Shown here one piece after another: positions 22,133 to 34,250 of a stretch of DNA of 64,000 nt. How positions within the stretch are numbered: position 1 is the stretch's first letter; the number at the start of each line of letters is the position of its first letter. Under the pieces are notes generated by a model. It did no database searches. It saw only the letters and a list, made by a program, of their open reading frames with translations, and was not told the origin of the DNA. The stretch is from Nomia melanderi (lineage: Eukaryota; Arthropoda; Insecta; Hymenoptera; Halictidae): positions 13,149,660-13,213,659 of the forward strand of contig NC_134999.1 in assembly GCF_051020985.1 (NCBI RefSeq), written 5' to 3'. The position numbers were made by a program, and so were the translations under genes.

Positions 22133-24237
22133 TTAGCTGCTTTTCGATTGTGCGAATAAGATTGTGTGGGAACGTGTTAAATGTACTTTTATTTAGTACA
22201 ACTTTTTGGTAACACTTATTTCAGATATAAGATAATAGAATGTTGGGAATGTGGGGAAAATATTGATATTTTTAATTTAATGAGATGGAGAACGTAGTTT
22301 TTTGTATTACTATGAAACATCTCGACTGTCAAAGGCTAGACCAGAATTACCAAATAATCGATTAGCTTTTATTTTTTTCTAGAAACTATGAAAGTGCGTT
22401 CAGATTTCGATTCTCTTGTACTTCAGTCTTATTACTATATAACTTCGTACAGGAATTTCTCAGAAAACCAGCTGTATCATTTCGATAATTACGAAAGAAG
22501 AAATTAGGAACGAGTCATTTTCAGCTTGTGTCAACTACGCATCCAACAATGTTTACATTTTATGAACACGATATCCTGCGTCGAGTGTTCCATTTTAGTA
22601 TCCGAGTTTCATTTATACGAACAGTGCTGAAAGAAAAAGGGTGGCGTTGAAATTAGTAGATAAATTAAATATTATTGAACGCATGTGAAAGGGTGAAAGT
22701 ATGTTTGAAAATTATTCAGTTTCTGGTTAACACATTCTACGAATTTGCTTTTCAAACGAATTATTCAAAAAGACACTTATGTTGACGAATTCCTCGAAGT
22801 AATTCAAGTAATCAATGTTCTATTATAATTTCATTGTTTGCACACTTTTAAATTGCTTTTAGCGTAATTTCTTAGAGACAGTTATATTGAAGCATAACGC
22901 TACATTTACAGCTGAGATGCGACAGAAGCTAGGAGCTATGTGTCGATCAGACCGACGATAAAATATCTTCCTCGGATAACGTTATAGCAGAGTTGCGATA
23001 CTTACATGGTTTCAGTTAGTTAGAGTTTCACGAAGACGAATAAGTGATACGAGAGATTCTGAAGAATTATCATCTTCAAATTCGACGAAATAATATATTT
23101 TAAAAGATTACACTGTATACGTAAATGTTGTGCGTTTTATTATTCGAGTTGCTGATTGGTTAAATCAATTTAACTCCACCTTTGGAATTTCTTCAGATTT
23201 TGTCGTTAAAGTGTTTCACTGGCTCTTGACTTTCCATGTTTAAAATAAATTTTCTTATTATTGGCTGTGATATCATGAAATAACAAGAACTCCATTTCCA
23301 ATGCAAAACTTGCAGTAATAATAAAAATGACTTGAATGTTATACTATTTTATACATTTTATATGTTCTTTAGGTTAAAGCTGCAGCTGTAATAATGAAAT
23401 AAAATACGTTCTATAATGATTATTTAATTTTCTACTTAAACGGAAATTTCGAGTATTCATGTATAACTATTGCATTTTTCACTGTTTTTTTGTTTTGAGG
23501 AGTTAACCGATTGACTAATGAGTGGTTTATTTGTATCGTTGATCGATTATTAAACGCAGCTCTGTGCGTCGCTCTAACGTAAACGTTTTCATTGTGAAAC
23601 AGAAGCATGTATTCCTACAGTTCGCTGTTATCGTCACTCTGATCGAAAATCGCAGCTTCATTGTAAATGTATCTTGCTGAAACATGTATATTCGTGACAA
23701 TTGTTACGTTATTATAATTTTTCGAATGTTTAACATCGAAGAAAAAAACGTTTCTCAAACGATTAACCTCCGAAGGAAATTAATTCGCTGGTTTCTGTGA
23801 AACTTGAAAATCTTTGTAATTTTATACATTTATGAGTGGACTACGGATCTTTATGCATTCCTGAGTAATTTTGAAGACTAGTGCTTTTTATAATATGTTC
23901 AAGGAAAGACTGATTTGTTTCAATTTAGACGTGTTCGTGATTTATCAAAGACATTCTTAAACTTTCAGGATATTTAAAAAAAAATTGTCATTAGTAAAGG
24001 AACTTTAAGAACATCAAATTTCTAAGAGTACAATTAACAAAACAAGAAACTTCCTATTTCAACAAATATTACAGAAAGTATTGCACTTCAGATATTTTAT
24101 ACATTTCTGCGTCCTGTACAATTGTGCAACTTAAAATTCCCTCTGAACACATAGAGTCCACAGTCTAGGTTATTAGTCTATGCTCCTACTTTTCAATAAT
24201 ATTTCAAGTGAAACGTTGCAAAGCAGCTGAAAAAGAC
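22133..24237. other. AT-rich intergenic DNA, nothing recognised
   Basis: No exon, element with clear ends or RNA gene was found in this 2.1 kb. Confidence 0.6.
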
Positions 24238-24413
24238 TTAACCAATTAACTGTGCGCACAATGAAATCAAATAATAAAGTGTATACTTGTCAGACGTGTG
24301 GCAAACGAACTTATAATATATTCTAACGAAAAACTACAACAAAAAGAAGAATAATTAAACGTTTATCTGAGAAGATAAAGAATTTATCATTGAAAAGATT
24401 CGTACCATTCGTT

Positions 24414-24891
24414 TTAACCCTTCGTACTCGATTAATTTTCAATGCTGTCGAGTGTAAACTTGTATTTATTTTTAGGGAAACAAATTAAAGTGATTCATAT
24501 CGATAATATTTATTTTATTTATCATTATTATAATAAGATTTCATTTTCATACTCTATTAACACGTTTACTGCCACGGTGGTCACTGACGACCAGAGCTTC
24601 CAAATTGCTGAAGAACAATTACAATAAGAAACTTGATTTTAAATAAGAATATTTAGTAACATAAGTAGCTAGATCATAGCGTAATATGACTACTATGATA
24701 CTAAATCATTAATAATTATTTTCAATATCATTTGCCTTCGTTATTAAAGAATAAGTATTACTATTCAAAACGCTAGAAATTCTCGTGGCAGTCAACGTGT
24801 TAAAGTGTATTACTTTCTCAAACAATTTCCAACGTTCTATAACTAATCTGTATTGTCATCTGCAGCATGACACACGAGTGCAAAGGGTTAA
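24414..24891 (+). mobile_element. TTAA element, family T6, inserted in T4
   Basis: The ends are TTAACCCTTCGTACTCGATT and ACGAGTGCAAAGGGTTAA. The interior matches, in reverse, 38282-38527 (AAACTTGTATTTA, TTTAGGGAAAC, TTTCTCAAACAATTTCCAA). It carries a nested element at 24557-24803. The open frame at 24442 belongs to this repeat and is not a gene. Confidence 0.85.
24557..24803 (+). mobile_element. TTAA element, family T7 (TTAACACGTTTACTGCCACG), inside T6
   Basis: A 247-bp unit with ends TTAACACGTTTACTGCCACG and CGTGGCAGTCAACGTGTTAA, a near-perfect terminal inverted repeat of about 20 bases. The 38282 copy of the host shows continuous sequence at this place. Confidence 0.88.
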
Positions 24892-24918
24892 AATGACGTG
24901 TACACTCGTCGAACGCAG

Positions 24919-25306
24919 TTAACCTCTTGCTCTGGAAACGAATTCAAAGATTTGGCAAAGCCTTTACAAATAATTTTCTCCTTACCTATGTTACGCCGGT
25001 GTATGTTTACTAATTTTGTTTATTAACATGTTGAATGCCATGGGTATTACCGGTGACCCCAAACCGAATCAAATTTTTATAATTCACAAAAAACATTTTT
25101 ATATTAGAAATAATCGAATGATTTAATATTATATTTCTTCCATGTCGTGTATTTTGCTCTATGAAATCGTGGCATTCAACGTGTTAATAATTTTCTATAG
25201 AGTGATACATTTGAAAAAAAAAGCTAATACGCATAATGCAACAAGACTCAATGTGTACAAGACGTCATTGGCAATTTTAGCATGTCTTCCCAGCACAAGA
25301 GGTTAA
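24919..25306 (+). mobile_element. TTAA element, family T5-like (TTAACCTCTTGCTC), inserted in the T4 terminus
   Basis: The ends are TTAACCTCTTGCTCTGG and CCAGCACAAGAGGTTAA. It is inserted in the internal TTAA of the T4 terminal repeat, since CAG precedes it and CTGGTT follows. It contains a short family A copy at 25023-25187. Confidence 0.85.
25023..25187 (+). mobile_element. TTAA element, family A, short copy
   Basis: The ends are TTAACATGTTGAATGCCATG and GGCATTCAACGTGTTAA, with the near-palindrome TTACCGGTGA at 25048-25057. At 165 bp it is internally deleted compared with the 247-bp copy at 4117. Confidence 0.87.
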
Positions 25307-25312
25307 CTGGTT

Positions 25313-27631
25313 CACTGAGGAGTTTTGTAAGGTGATTTACAGATAATGTCGCATACACGACCGCAGGGGTTGCGAGGGATTCGCAAAAATGTGCGGTCGC
25401 AGTGATCGGATTGTCCGCGGGGAATTAATTAGAGGAGAGACGACGCGATCCTCTCGTTACAAAGGTTTGTGATCGCGATGTAATTGTAGACAGTGGACGC
25501 CGGGATTAGTTGAACCGTCGATTTCGTATTATTTCGGAGCAACGAGGTGCCCGGAACAATGAGTGTTACGTATAGAGTGACCTAAAAAAAACAGGAGACT
25601 CGCTTTTCAGGGAAAAGTTTGAGGGTAATTGTTAACGAAGTATTTATTAAAGTGTACGAAAAATGCCGGGGAAATACAATTTTTCTGGGAAAACGAAGGT
25701 AATAAAGACAAGGCGCCGAAACAAAAGAATGTTTGCGGTTTTCCAAGTTTCGTATTTCATTCCGGGCTCCTACGAAAGTTCCTGCGAGACTTTTCTGCTA
25801 CATTGTACATAAGATATCTACGAGACCCCGCAGTTTTATTTTACATTTGATATTCTATAGAATTCAAGTGTTAAATTGAATTATTCCAATTACTGCGTGT
25901 GATTTCGTATTATGCAGTTATTACGGACAGTTTGATGGACGTTCGTTTAACTGTTCATGTTACAATAATGTAGATGAATGAATAAATAGATAAGTAAATG
26001 GTCAGTTGCTAAATAAATAGACAAATAAAGAAGTTAAATGTGATTAATACTAAATAATGAATCAGCAGTTCCTTTTTCATTTTTAAAATCGTTCTACCAA
26101 TATTTCATCGACAATTGAATATGTGTTTATGAAATTAAATATTGTAAAGACAAATTTCTGAAATCCAATGAAGGTAATTTAAATTATTATATGATGGGAT
26201 TAAATTACGTTTCTTTTAAAGGAAGAACAAAGTTTTTCATTAATCCTCTGTGTTACTTTGGAAAATAGTAGAATGCCTGGAAGAAGAAAATCTTGGATAG
26301 TGAAATAGGGAAACTTTCCTTTTCCTTTCCAGAACTTTCCAAGCAATAGAAAATTCACTTTTAAATGATCGCTGGTGCTTCTAAGTTCTTTTTTAGAAGC
26401 CGAAGTAACTTTTCTTCGAACAATTTACCATGAGTATTATTTGTGCGGTTAAAACAAGCTTTCGTTACAAAGAACGATCGCTGGTACAGTGGCCTCTCGT
26501 CAAAGCGGATTTAAGAATGCGGTTGCGGTCATGCTCGTTTCATTTAATTTAACCGTGTAATTGGTTAATTGCAGTCTGCTTTATTAAGCCTAGAAATCAT
26601 GTCCACTGCGCGTCAGTATAGATTATTCAAGAGTTATTATTTCTCGTCCTTTTTTTCTAAATGTAATGAAATTAATTTATAAATTATTTCGCGTTGAATA
26701 TCATAAAAATATAAATGTTGATCTGTTGAACCGACAAATGAACAGGACTGATTAATCACATACATAATTCAAACGAAATAATTGTAAACTTTTTGGTTTT
26801 TAAATGAACAATCATTTAAATCGTGTGTCATAAATATACACAAATTCAAATGATATATACAGATCTTATTATCATACTTTTGCTGTCGTCACCAATATTT
26901 AACATTTATTAACTCGCATCCCAATTCAATTCCTCCTACTTCCTTGCACTCATTAATCCACGAGAAATTATATTTCCAACAATATTATTAAATCATTGAG
27001 TATTCATTGAGGTGCCTCTGTATATACAGTATGAGTTGCAATTGTATGAAGATTCTACATGAAAAAACGAGTTAAAAACATATAATGCTTCAATATTCTT
27101 TATTAAAAAAGGTATATAATTTATATTTTTTATTAATTACTTCGTATAGAATTATTCCCTCGACATTTGCAAAGAATTTTCATCGTTCTCTTTTAAATTC
27201 ACCATGTTCCACTATATTTGGCAATTAGCATTAATCGATTGATGCCTAAATATTAATCAACATTGAAAATATAATGAAACATTGGAAGAAAGTTATATAA
27301 TGAATTATAATAAATATTCTTCCCCCTTTTATATTTTCTCCGCTAGCACTAGTATTCAATAAATCTCAATTATAATAATGAAAGATATTTATCATCAAAC
27401 TCAATAATTCACCAACTGTTAAAAGCCCGTAACACGACGAACTAAAATTTTAATATTCAACGAAAATTTGGCGTGGATTCCCGTTGCCGTTTCGTCCGCT
27501 CTTAACTCGTGATTGCACTTTACTCATCGAACGAGACGACCGTCTCTGCAGATGAGGAAATCCTCATACCACCCGTCACTTGTTGTTTTTCATAGCTTCA
27601 ATTACACCGAGCATGCTGGTTCGACGTTTGT
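25313..27631. other. Intergenic; GC-richer island at about 25330-25600
   Basis: The island holds no recognised exon. The remaining 2 kb is AT-rich with no element ends or genes found. Confidence 0.4.
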
Positions 27632-28131
27632 TTTAACACATCGCGGACAGACGATGAAGTATCTCGCCTTTTGTTCATTCTTGCTAAAATAAATTTCCGT
27701 GAGCAACATATATATTGATAATACAAGAAAATATTTCTTAAGATTTCTTAATTCTTTAAATATTTTTCATAACATTCATTAAGACATATTATTCTCTTTT
27801 ATCGCTGTGCAGTTTTCCTAATTATATTCCTAACGATCAGAATTTACAAAAAATTATGTAGATTAAAATTATATCTCCGGTCTAAATTTCACTTTTTCTT
27901 TTTCCTATATATGTATACATATTATAATAAAATTCGACATTCAGTTACTATTATATTAATCCTTTTATAAAGTTCACAAATAGAAACAAAATAAATAACC
28001 TACAATTCACTACAATTCACGATAAAACAAAATACGCTCTACATTATAATTCTGCGTCTACAATCGATTACAATTCTCTATAAAAAAATACACTGTACAT
28101 TATAATTCTGCGTCAAGTCTGAAAGGGTTAA
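27632..28131. mobile_element. Possible TTAA-bounded element with an internal duplication
   Basis: It begins TTAACACATCGCGGACAG and ends AGTCTGAAAGGGTTAA; the inverted match is weak. Near the right end (about 28011-28118) a 55-60 bp unit containing CATTATAATTCTGCGTC is repeated in tandem. Confidence 0.35.
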
Positions 28132-28570
28132 GGTAGCGCTGTATCGGGGAAACTTAACGTGTTTGAAAATTCCGCATACTTTCGCGTAACGGAAACTTTT
28201 CCGCGAATTCCTGCGCGGCGGCTGCAGAGCGGTTCCTCCCGAAAGATTCACTTTTTTCTCCTCCTTTCGCCGGTTAATAGGAAACTTTGATCGATCAGGA
28301 ACATCGTATTAAACGAAGCGTTAATTTCGTAATTCTCGGGGTCTCATCGTCTCAATCTCACGGACAGCCGCGCAGTTATTTATTAACTCGGTTATAGTTC
28401 CTCGGCTTTGGACATCGCGTTCGCTCGCCGCGCCGGACAGAATTTTCTTTAATTCATGAAATCGCCGGCGAGCTGCACGGCTCATTAATTACGCGACAAT
28501 TTCGGAAGTTTCGCGGATGAACGCGCTAAGGAGAATCTTTAATCAACCGTGTTGACGAACGTGTTATGGT
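28132..28570. other. GC-rich island
   Basis: It includes CGCGGCGGCTGCAGAGCGG and homeodomain-style cores such as CTCATTAATTACGCG near 28480-28495. There is no credible open frame. It could be an enhancer or a conserved noncoding element. Confidence 0.3.
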
Positions 28571-29442
28571 CCGTTTTAATTCTCTATCGATTACGAGCTT
28601 TCAAATTTCTGTCCTTCATCAAATTCGATTCGGTTATTACCGAATTCGACTGTTTCAGTTTCAAAGTTACATTTAAAGTTTCGTATTCGGTAATGTGAAA
28701 TCGGAAAGTAATTTCAGAAATAAACTGTTGGCAAACTGTCAACCTGGATTTGAGTAATATTTTATAAATAACTTTGTTGAATGGTATAATTTGACAGATA
28801 ATTATTCGCAACTGAAGATTTCTGTTATCGAGATTATTTTATGTTGATATGGACAGTTGTTTGTGAATATAATCAGTCAACGATATTTTCCATATTAATT
28901 CATATGTATTGGTAATTTGAATTTCTATGCAAGAAATATTAAAAATTTCGTGATGGATAAAGTTCTGGTATATATTGCTCGAGGGAATTGAATCTCGTTA
29001 TTTTTATTGAGAATAAATTGGATAACAGTAATGACTATAAACTTTATGTAAGCAGTTGTAGTTTATTTTGAGAGATACTAATAAATTAGTATTCTAGAGG
29101 CAAATGTACTTTGTTTTACGAGTTTAGTAAAAAGGTTTTAATGTGTACGGATTTTAAAAACAATACGTTACTGGGGGTACATCAATCTTTATTTCAGTAA
29201 CACTTTGTACTAAGTACGGACAATAGTCTCCATTGTAGACCACACGCGTACTGACATTACTGGGTCCCGATTGATTTCTGATAGTCCCGCATAATTGTGC
29301 TGTTCATAAAACACTGACATTGTTTCTATCCCTATTTCGAAATTGCAGATGATAATTGAACGTTATATCAGAAATTTTCGTCACAGAATGAAAAACTCCG
29401 AAAGTTCAATGCAATATTTCGCTCAGAAGCCGATGCGGCTAA
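28571..29442. other. Intergenic, nothing recognised
   Basis: AT-rich. No gene or element ends were found. Confidence 0.5.
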
Positions 29443-30232
29443 ACACAGTAAACAAAAATTAAGAAAATTAATGTTTCGGGTTCTGAAATGATTATACATC
29501 TTCAGAAGCTTTAAAAAGAAGGAAACTTTAATAACTAAAAAGAATATAATTTATTTCATAAAAATTTACAAAAATAAGAAAACACCCAACAATTCACTTA
29601 ACGCATTAGCTTTTGATTGACTCGATTAGAGTTGTTATATACGCATAAGCTTCGATTACTTCGAAAACTGTTAACCGGTTTAGCTAATTACAGTTAAAAA
29701 ATGGTCAGAATTTTCCAGTAAGCCATATATATTGAGTTACTACATTTTGTACTTCGATTTGCCACTAAAACCACCAGCAGCAGTTAAATTGACTTTTCGA
29801 AATTCCCCCATAAGAACTCCAAGAATACACCCATTGAGACTTTAATTAATTTACAATTCAGTTTGCGTATCACTAAATCAAATTCTTGAATAATATCTCA
29901 AAGAAACATCTATTTCATTTTTAATAATTGCAAAAAGAAGACATCATAAATGGGTCATTTTGATCCGTCCAGTAGTTTTAGTGTTAGCAAGATCTCGAAC
30001 AAATCTGACAAAGACAATTGAGTCGCTGATTAGCCAATGCAATTAAGTCCAGAAATAAAAATTAAGAAAATCGATATTTTGGCTCCTGAAACGATTATAC
30101 ACCTTCAGAAGCTATAAAAAGAAGGAGAACTTTAATAACTAAAAAGAATATTATTTATTCCATAAAAATTTACAAAAATCAGAAAATACCTAATAATCGA
30201 CTCGACCGCATTAGCTTCTGATCGACTCGATG
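29443..30232 (+). repeat. Segmental duplication, copy 1, with internal direct repeats
   Basis: A block of about 180 bp (AAAAATTAAGAAAATTAATG and on to AGCTTTTGATTGACTCGAT) at about 29452-29630 recurs at about 30055-30232. Between them, 29660-30000 matches 32645-32930, including the flanks of a family C element. The repeat at 30055 begins like 32931. Confidence 0.8.
29758..29988 (+). mobile_element. TTAA element, family C, decayed ends
   Basis: It starts GCCACTAAAACCACCAGCAG and ends CCAGTAGTTTTAGTGTTAG, with AATGGGTCATTTTGATCCG near the right end. Both TTAA sites are mutated, and its flanks match those of the 32754 copy. Confidence 0.75.
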
Positions 30233-30611
30233 CTTCCATACAGGTCCCAAAAATCTACAGTTTCGTAGACGTCGGAATTTTCGAGTTACCCGAGATTCTC
30301 TTGTAAGATAAATATATAATTCACAATAATATATTATTGTAGCCGGATCGTTGGCTTAAAAGCCAACCTTAGATTGTTCTGTCACCCGTCGCCTCTTTTC
30401 CTACCCGATGTTAACGATCACCGGGACACAAAAGTTTGATAAAGGAACGCCCCTTCCATGTTGCCCTCTATGCGGCCAATCAATTTAATTCTGCGTTCCT
30501 TATTTCCTGTTTTTTTCTCCCTTACTCTGCGTTCACGGTGAACCCCGTTGTATATCGTTCACGATATAAATAGTCGATGGTTGAATGTCACGTGCTGCCT
30601 TACCTTGCCCT
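30233..30611. other. Intergenic with GC-richer DNA, nothing recognised
   Basis: It contains a short palindromic stretch CACAATAATATATTATTGT near 30322-30340. No gene was found. Confidence 0.35.
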
Positions 30612-30750
30612 TTTTTTTCCTTTTCTTTTTCACGGGGTTTTACAGATCCGAAGTTGCATTGACCGTGCACTTTACGGCCAGTGACGCGTTTATCGCATAG
30701 TTCCCGTGGAAACCGCCGCTGCAAAATAATAAGCATACCTCCCTGAGAAT
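30612..30750. repeat. Duplicated GC-rich block, copy 1
   Basis: It contains TCCGAAGTTGCATTGACCG, GCACTTTACGG, GACGCGTTTATCGCATAGTT and AATAATAA, and recurs at 31357-31475. Reading frames over the two copies differ, so conservation is at the DNA level. Confidence 0.85.
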
Positions 30751-30983
30751 CCGAATTCGGAAGAATATAATTGGGAGAACGAAATTGCGACAGAATATTG
30801 TTTTTCATGATTAGAAATGTGAATAGCGTTACATATTGGATGTTTTATATGTAATTTCACATATTCTTCGGGAATTTTTAATTTTTTAATTTTATATAGA
30901 TGTATAGGAAATTTGTGACGTGACTATAATGAACTCTTACGAAATTTATAAATGTTCGTTGTGAAGTAGTTATATGAAAAAGT

Positions 30984-31350
30984 AACATGTTTCTCTAAAT
31001 TTCGTGAACGTTTCGTAGAAAATCGTGCTAATATAACATAATAAAAACTTTTTCGAAATGTTCAAAGTACTCGTTACAGAATAACACCAATGTGTATCAT
31101 TTTTTAATAACCTTTTAAACATTAAGTAGAAAATAACATTACTGTGAAACGATCAGTTTTCCTAAATTCCTTAGATATTCACTAGAAAATTTCGCTAGTG
31201 TAAAATAATAATTTTTCCTATGTTTTCTGAACATTCGCTATAGACTAATATCAAAGATAGTAATTTTTTCCAAATTTTCTAAATACTCGCTAGAGTATGA
31301 CACCGGTACGGAATAATAAGAAATTTTTCTAAATCTCCTGAACAGTAACT
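30984..31350. repeat. Degenerate tandem array, about 55-62 bp units
   Basis: Roughly six units share a TTTTCCTAAATTTTCTGAA start, a TCGCTAGAG middle and a TAATAA end, with large divergence. The array lies between the two GC-rich duplicates. Confidence 0.6.
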
Positions 31351-31356
31351 TTATCC

Positions 31357-31475
31357 CTTTCTTTCCCACGGTGTTCCGGAGTTCCGAAGTTGCATTGACC
31401 GCGCACTTTACGGGCCCAGACGCGTTTATCGCATAGTTCCCGCGGAAACCACCACTACGAAATAATAACTTAACT
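31357..31475. repeat. Duplicated GC-rich block, copy 2
   Basis: It matches 30612-30750 with few changes (for example GACCGCGCACTTTACGGG and GTTCCCGCGGAAACC). Spacing between the copies is about 740 bases. Confidence 0.85.
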
Positions 31476-32644
31476 CCCGGACGTGGATGCGTCCGCGTCC
31501 TCGAATAAAAAGTCAAATTTGGTGGCGAGCCCTCCGGGGGAAAGAAGGGGAATTGCTTTGTGCCGAACAACATTCCGAGTTAGCGAAAGTTTTGATGTAG
31601 TAAATCAACTCTACTGCCCCTGGCGAAACACTATTTTTCACTGAATAAACAACAAATTAAAATACAACGGTTTCTTAATGTTGCGATATCATGATCGTCC
31701 GAGAAGTTAAGTAACTTTAGTTTCACAGATTTTCTTACATTTCTGATTTGATTAGAAACTATATGAACCGAATATTTTTCGAATAGAATTATTGGTATTA
31801 TTTAGTTATATAGAATTTATGTTTGAATATTATTGTTATTCTTAGTATTGAATTGATTTGATTAGAAATTATATAAACCGAATATTTTTCAAATAGAATT
31901 ATTGACATTGTGTAATTACATAGAATTTATGTTTGAATATTGTTTCCTTTCAATTCCGGAAAAATTGATCAGAAGTGACTTAGTCTGTGTCTCATCTCAA
32001 TCATTCAATTAAACTGTGGTTCTTACACGAATGATCTCCAAACGCATGTGAATTGATCTATGGAAAGTGATATGTAAATAACTACAATCTGTCTGTAGCA
32101 GAGAACTTCGAAAATATTTTTGTGATGTTTTGTTGTGTATTGAGTGATGATGAATATAAACAATTATTGTTTATATTTGACAGGTGTATAAGAATATTAG
32201 TAATTGTTATTTATATTTGCCAATCTCAAGAAATACGTGGAATGAAGTGTTCAACAAAAATTTTGAGATAGAAAGATCGCCATTTTTCATCGTTCCCGAC
32301 ACGTTTGCATTCATATCAGTGAAATATGGGATAATCGTGTAAGAAGGAACAGGCGGTGCTCTTTAGGAACTTCCTCCAATAATTTCCTTCATCTTTGAAC
32401 AATCATTTGTACGCGAAAATGAAATAAACATTATAGAATGTACTTTACTTTGTTATAATAGCTATATCCTTAATCTAACCGTGTAAAATGCATATAATAG
32501 TGAATCTTTCTACTAACTTTTATCATTATTATAATTAGATATGGCCAACAGAATTGTTGTAATTTCATGGAACTAAACCCAACAATAGAGAAATTTATTT
32601 CAACCAGAAAAATTTAGGAATCAATCGAACGCGTTGACGATAAA
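31476..32644. other. Intergenic, nothing recognised
   Basis: It contains a short direct repeat (GATTAGAAACTATATGAACC at about 31749 and GATTAGAAATTATATAAACC at about 31860). No gene was seen. Confidence 0.5.
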
Positions 32645-33109
32645 TTTTAAAAACTTCGAAAATTGTTAATCTGTTTGGCCAATTTCAATTAATAAATGGG
32701 TAGAATTTTCCAGTAGACTACATATACTGTGTTATTACATTTTGTGATTCGACTTAACACTAAAACTGCCAGCAGCAGTTGAATTGACTTTTCGAAATTC
32801 CCCCATGAGAATAATTTCTCGAAAAAACATCTGTTACATTTTTAATAATTGCAAAAAGAAAATATCATAAATGGGTCATTTTTATCCGTCCAGTAGTTTT
32901 AGTGTTAACAAGATCTCGAACAAATCTGCACAAAAATTGAGAAAATCAATGTTTTGGCTTTTGAAGTCATTATACAACATATTTAGAATCTATAAAAAGA
33001 GCGGGAACTTTAACAATTAATAATTTACACAACTTCTGTTACCTTTTTAATAACTGTAAAAAGACGATGTCAGGAATGGTTCATTTTGATCCGATAGTTT
33101 TAGTGTTAA
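32645..33109 (+). repeat. Segmental duplication, copy 2
   Basis: It matches 29660-30130 about 3 kb away, with a deletion after AAGATCTCGAACAAATCTG. It carries the family C element at 32754-32908 and, further right, the right end of another (about 33015-33109, ending GATAGTTTTAGTGTTAA). Confidence 0.78.
32754..32908 (+). mobile_element. TTAA element, family C, inside the duplication
   Basis: A 155-bp unit with ends TTAACACTAAAACTGCCAG and CCAGTAGTTTTAGTGTTAA. Both TTAA sites are kept, unlike those of its duplicate at 29758. It is internally shortened. Confidence 0.85.
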
Positions 33110-34069
33110 ACACTGACGAAGTTAAGTCTTTGGATACATAATTAGATAACTTTTAAATGCCGTACTTCCTATGCAGCCGCGGTTTTTAAATGTTCCGCTT
33201 CTCCCATGGAATTTTCTATGCGCTTCGAATCAGATCTGACGGTGGAACAGTAAAGAATCAGTGCTGGTCGTTTGTGAATCTCAGAGAGCATAGTCTTGAA
33301 TTTATATTGCTCCTTCATTATAGTTCCGAGTTTTTGGTATTTGGTGCAATTTTCTTTCAAATTGTTTATTGCTAAATACGGTTTTGTTTTCACCAGAAGA
33401 ACAGAATAAACACTGAACTCGACATACTAAAATACAACGAAACAGTAAAGAATTAAATACCGAAGAATAAAAAATATATAAAATTTTTGTTTCGTTTTTT
33501 TTCTTTTTACTGTATAATGAATGTTCTTATCAAGTATAATTATCGATTGAAATTCTCGTGATTGTTAACGTCGTTCGAAGTATTCGAATATTCCGGATTT
33601 ATATTTAGTTCGCATCGAAATGGATATCAATCATTTTCGAAATATCTCTTTTGCTCGTAAATGTACTTAATTGTACCTGTACGATTATCTACAAATTGAA
33701 GATATCATAGGACCAACGACACGGAACAAGCTCGCGTTTAAATGTCCACTAACGACAGTAACGACTATTTATTAATTAAGTAATTCAGTAATAAATGTTG
33801 AAGCTCGTATTCGAATGTACAACGGCCCGTAAATTGTCAGTTCCGCAGCTGCACGCGGACATTTTGATCTCTGGAGATATCATTCCCTTTGTCGGCCACA
33901 TAAGCGTATGTAGAACCATTAACTAATAAATTAAACCATTAAACATATTGAAAAATTCTTTTCATTTTCGACGTTCTTCTAGAGTATTCTATTGAACAAT
34001 CATGTTTCTACAGTTCAGAACATCCATAGTCAATACTTTTTATTCAATATTCTTAATAAAATAACTACA
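33110..34069. other. Intergenic, nothing recognised
   Basis: Short overlapping open frames at 33169-33393 have no known motif. Confidence 0.45.
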
Positions 34070-34250
34070 ATTAAAAAACATCATAATATCTCCTTAATGT
34101 AAACAAAAATATAACCATCGTATACTTAGCTCTATGCCTTACAATTTTTGTTTACATTATGAAGATACGAAGTTTTTTAAGTAATTAAAAATCTTCATAA
34201 TATCCCCAAAATGTAAACAAAAATATAACCATCGTATACTTAGCTCTATA
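34070..34250. repeat. 67-bp direct repeat with an inverted segment between
   Basis: Copies at 34070-34136 and 34184-34250 (spacing 114) share TAAACAAAAATATAACCATC and GTATACTTAGCTCTAT. Between them, ATTTTTGTTTACATTATGAA at 34145 is the inverted complement of TTCATAATGTAAACAAAAAT-like sequence in the copies, so the locus can form hairpins. Confidence 0.88.

Larger units (their letters stand above)
24238..25312 (+). mobile_element. TTAA element, family T4, outer shell of a five-element nest
   Basis: It starts TTAACCAATTAACTGTG at 24238. The body matches 10799-11049 (AAATCAAATAATAAAG, AACGAAAAACTACA, GACGTGTACACTCGTC). It is interrupted at 24414-24891 and again at 24919-25306. Removing both inserts and one TTAA each gives GCAGTTAACTGGTT at the right end, as in the intact copy. 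Confidence 0.88.

Noticed and set aside
24442..24627. Two similar short proteins encoded at 24442 (plus) and 38269-38496 (minus)
   Set aside because: The similarity is because both lie in copies of the same T6 TTAA element. Neither is a gene.
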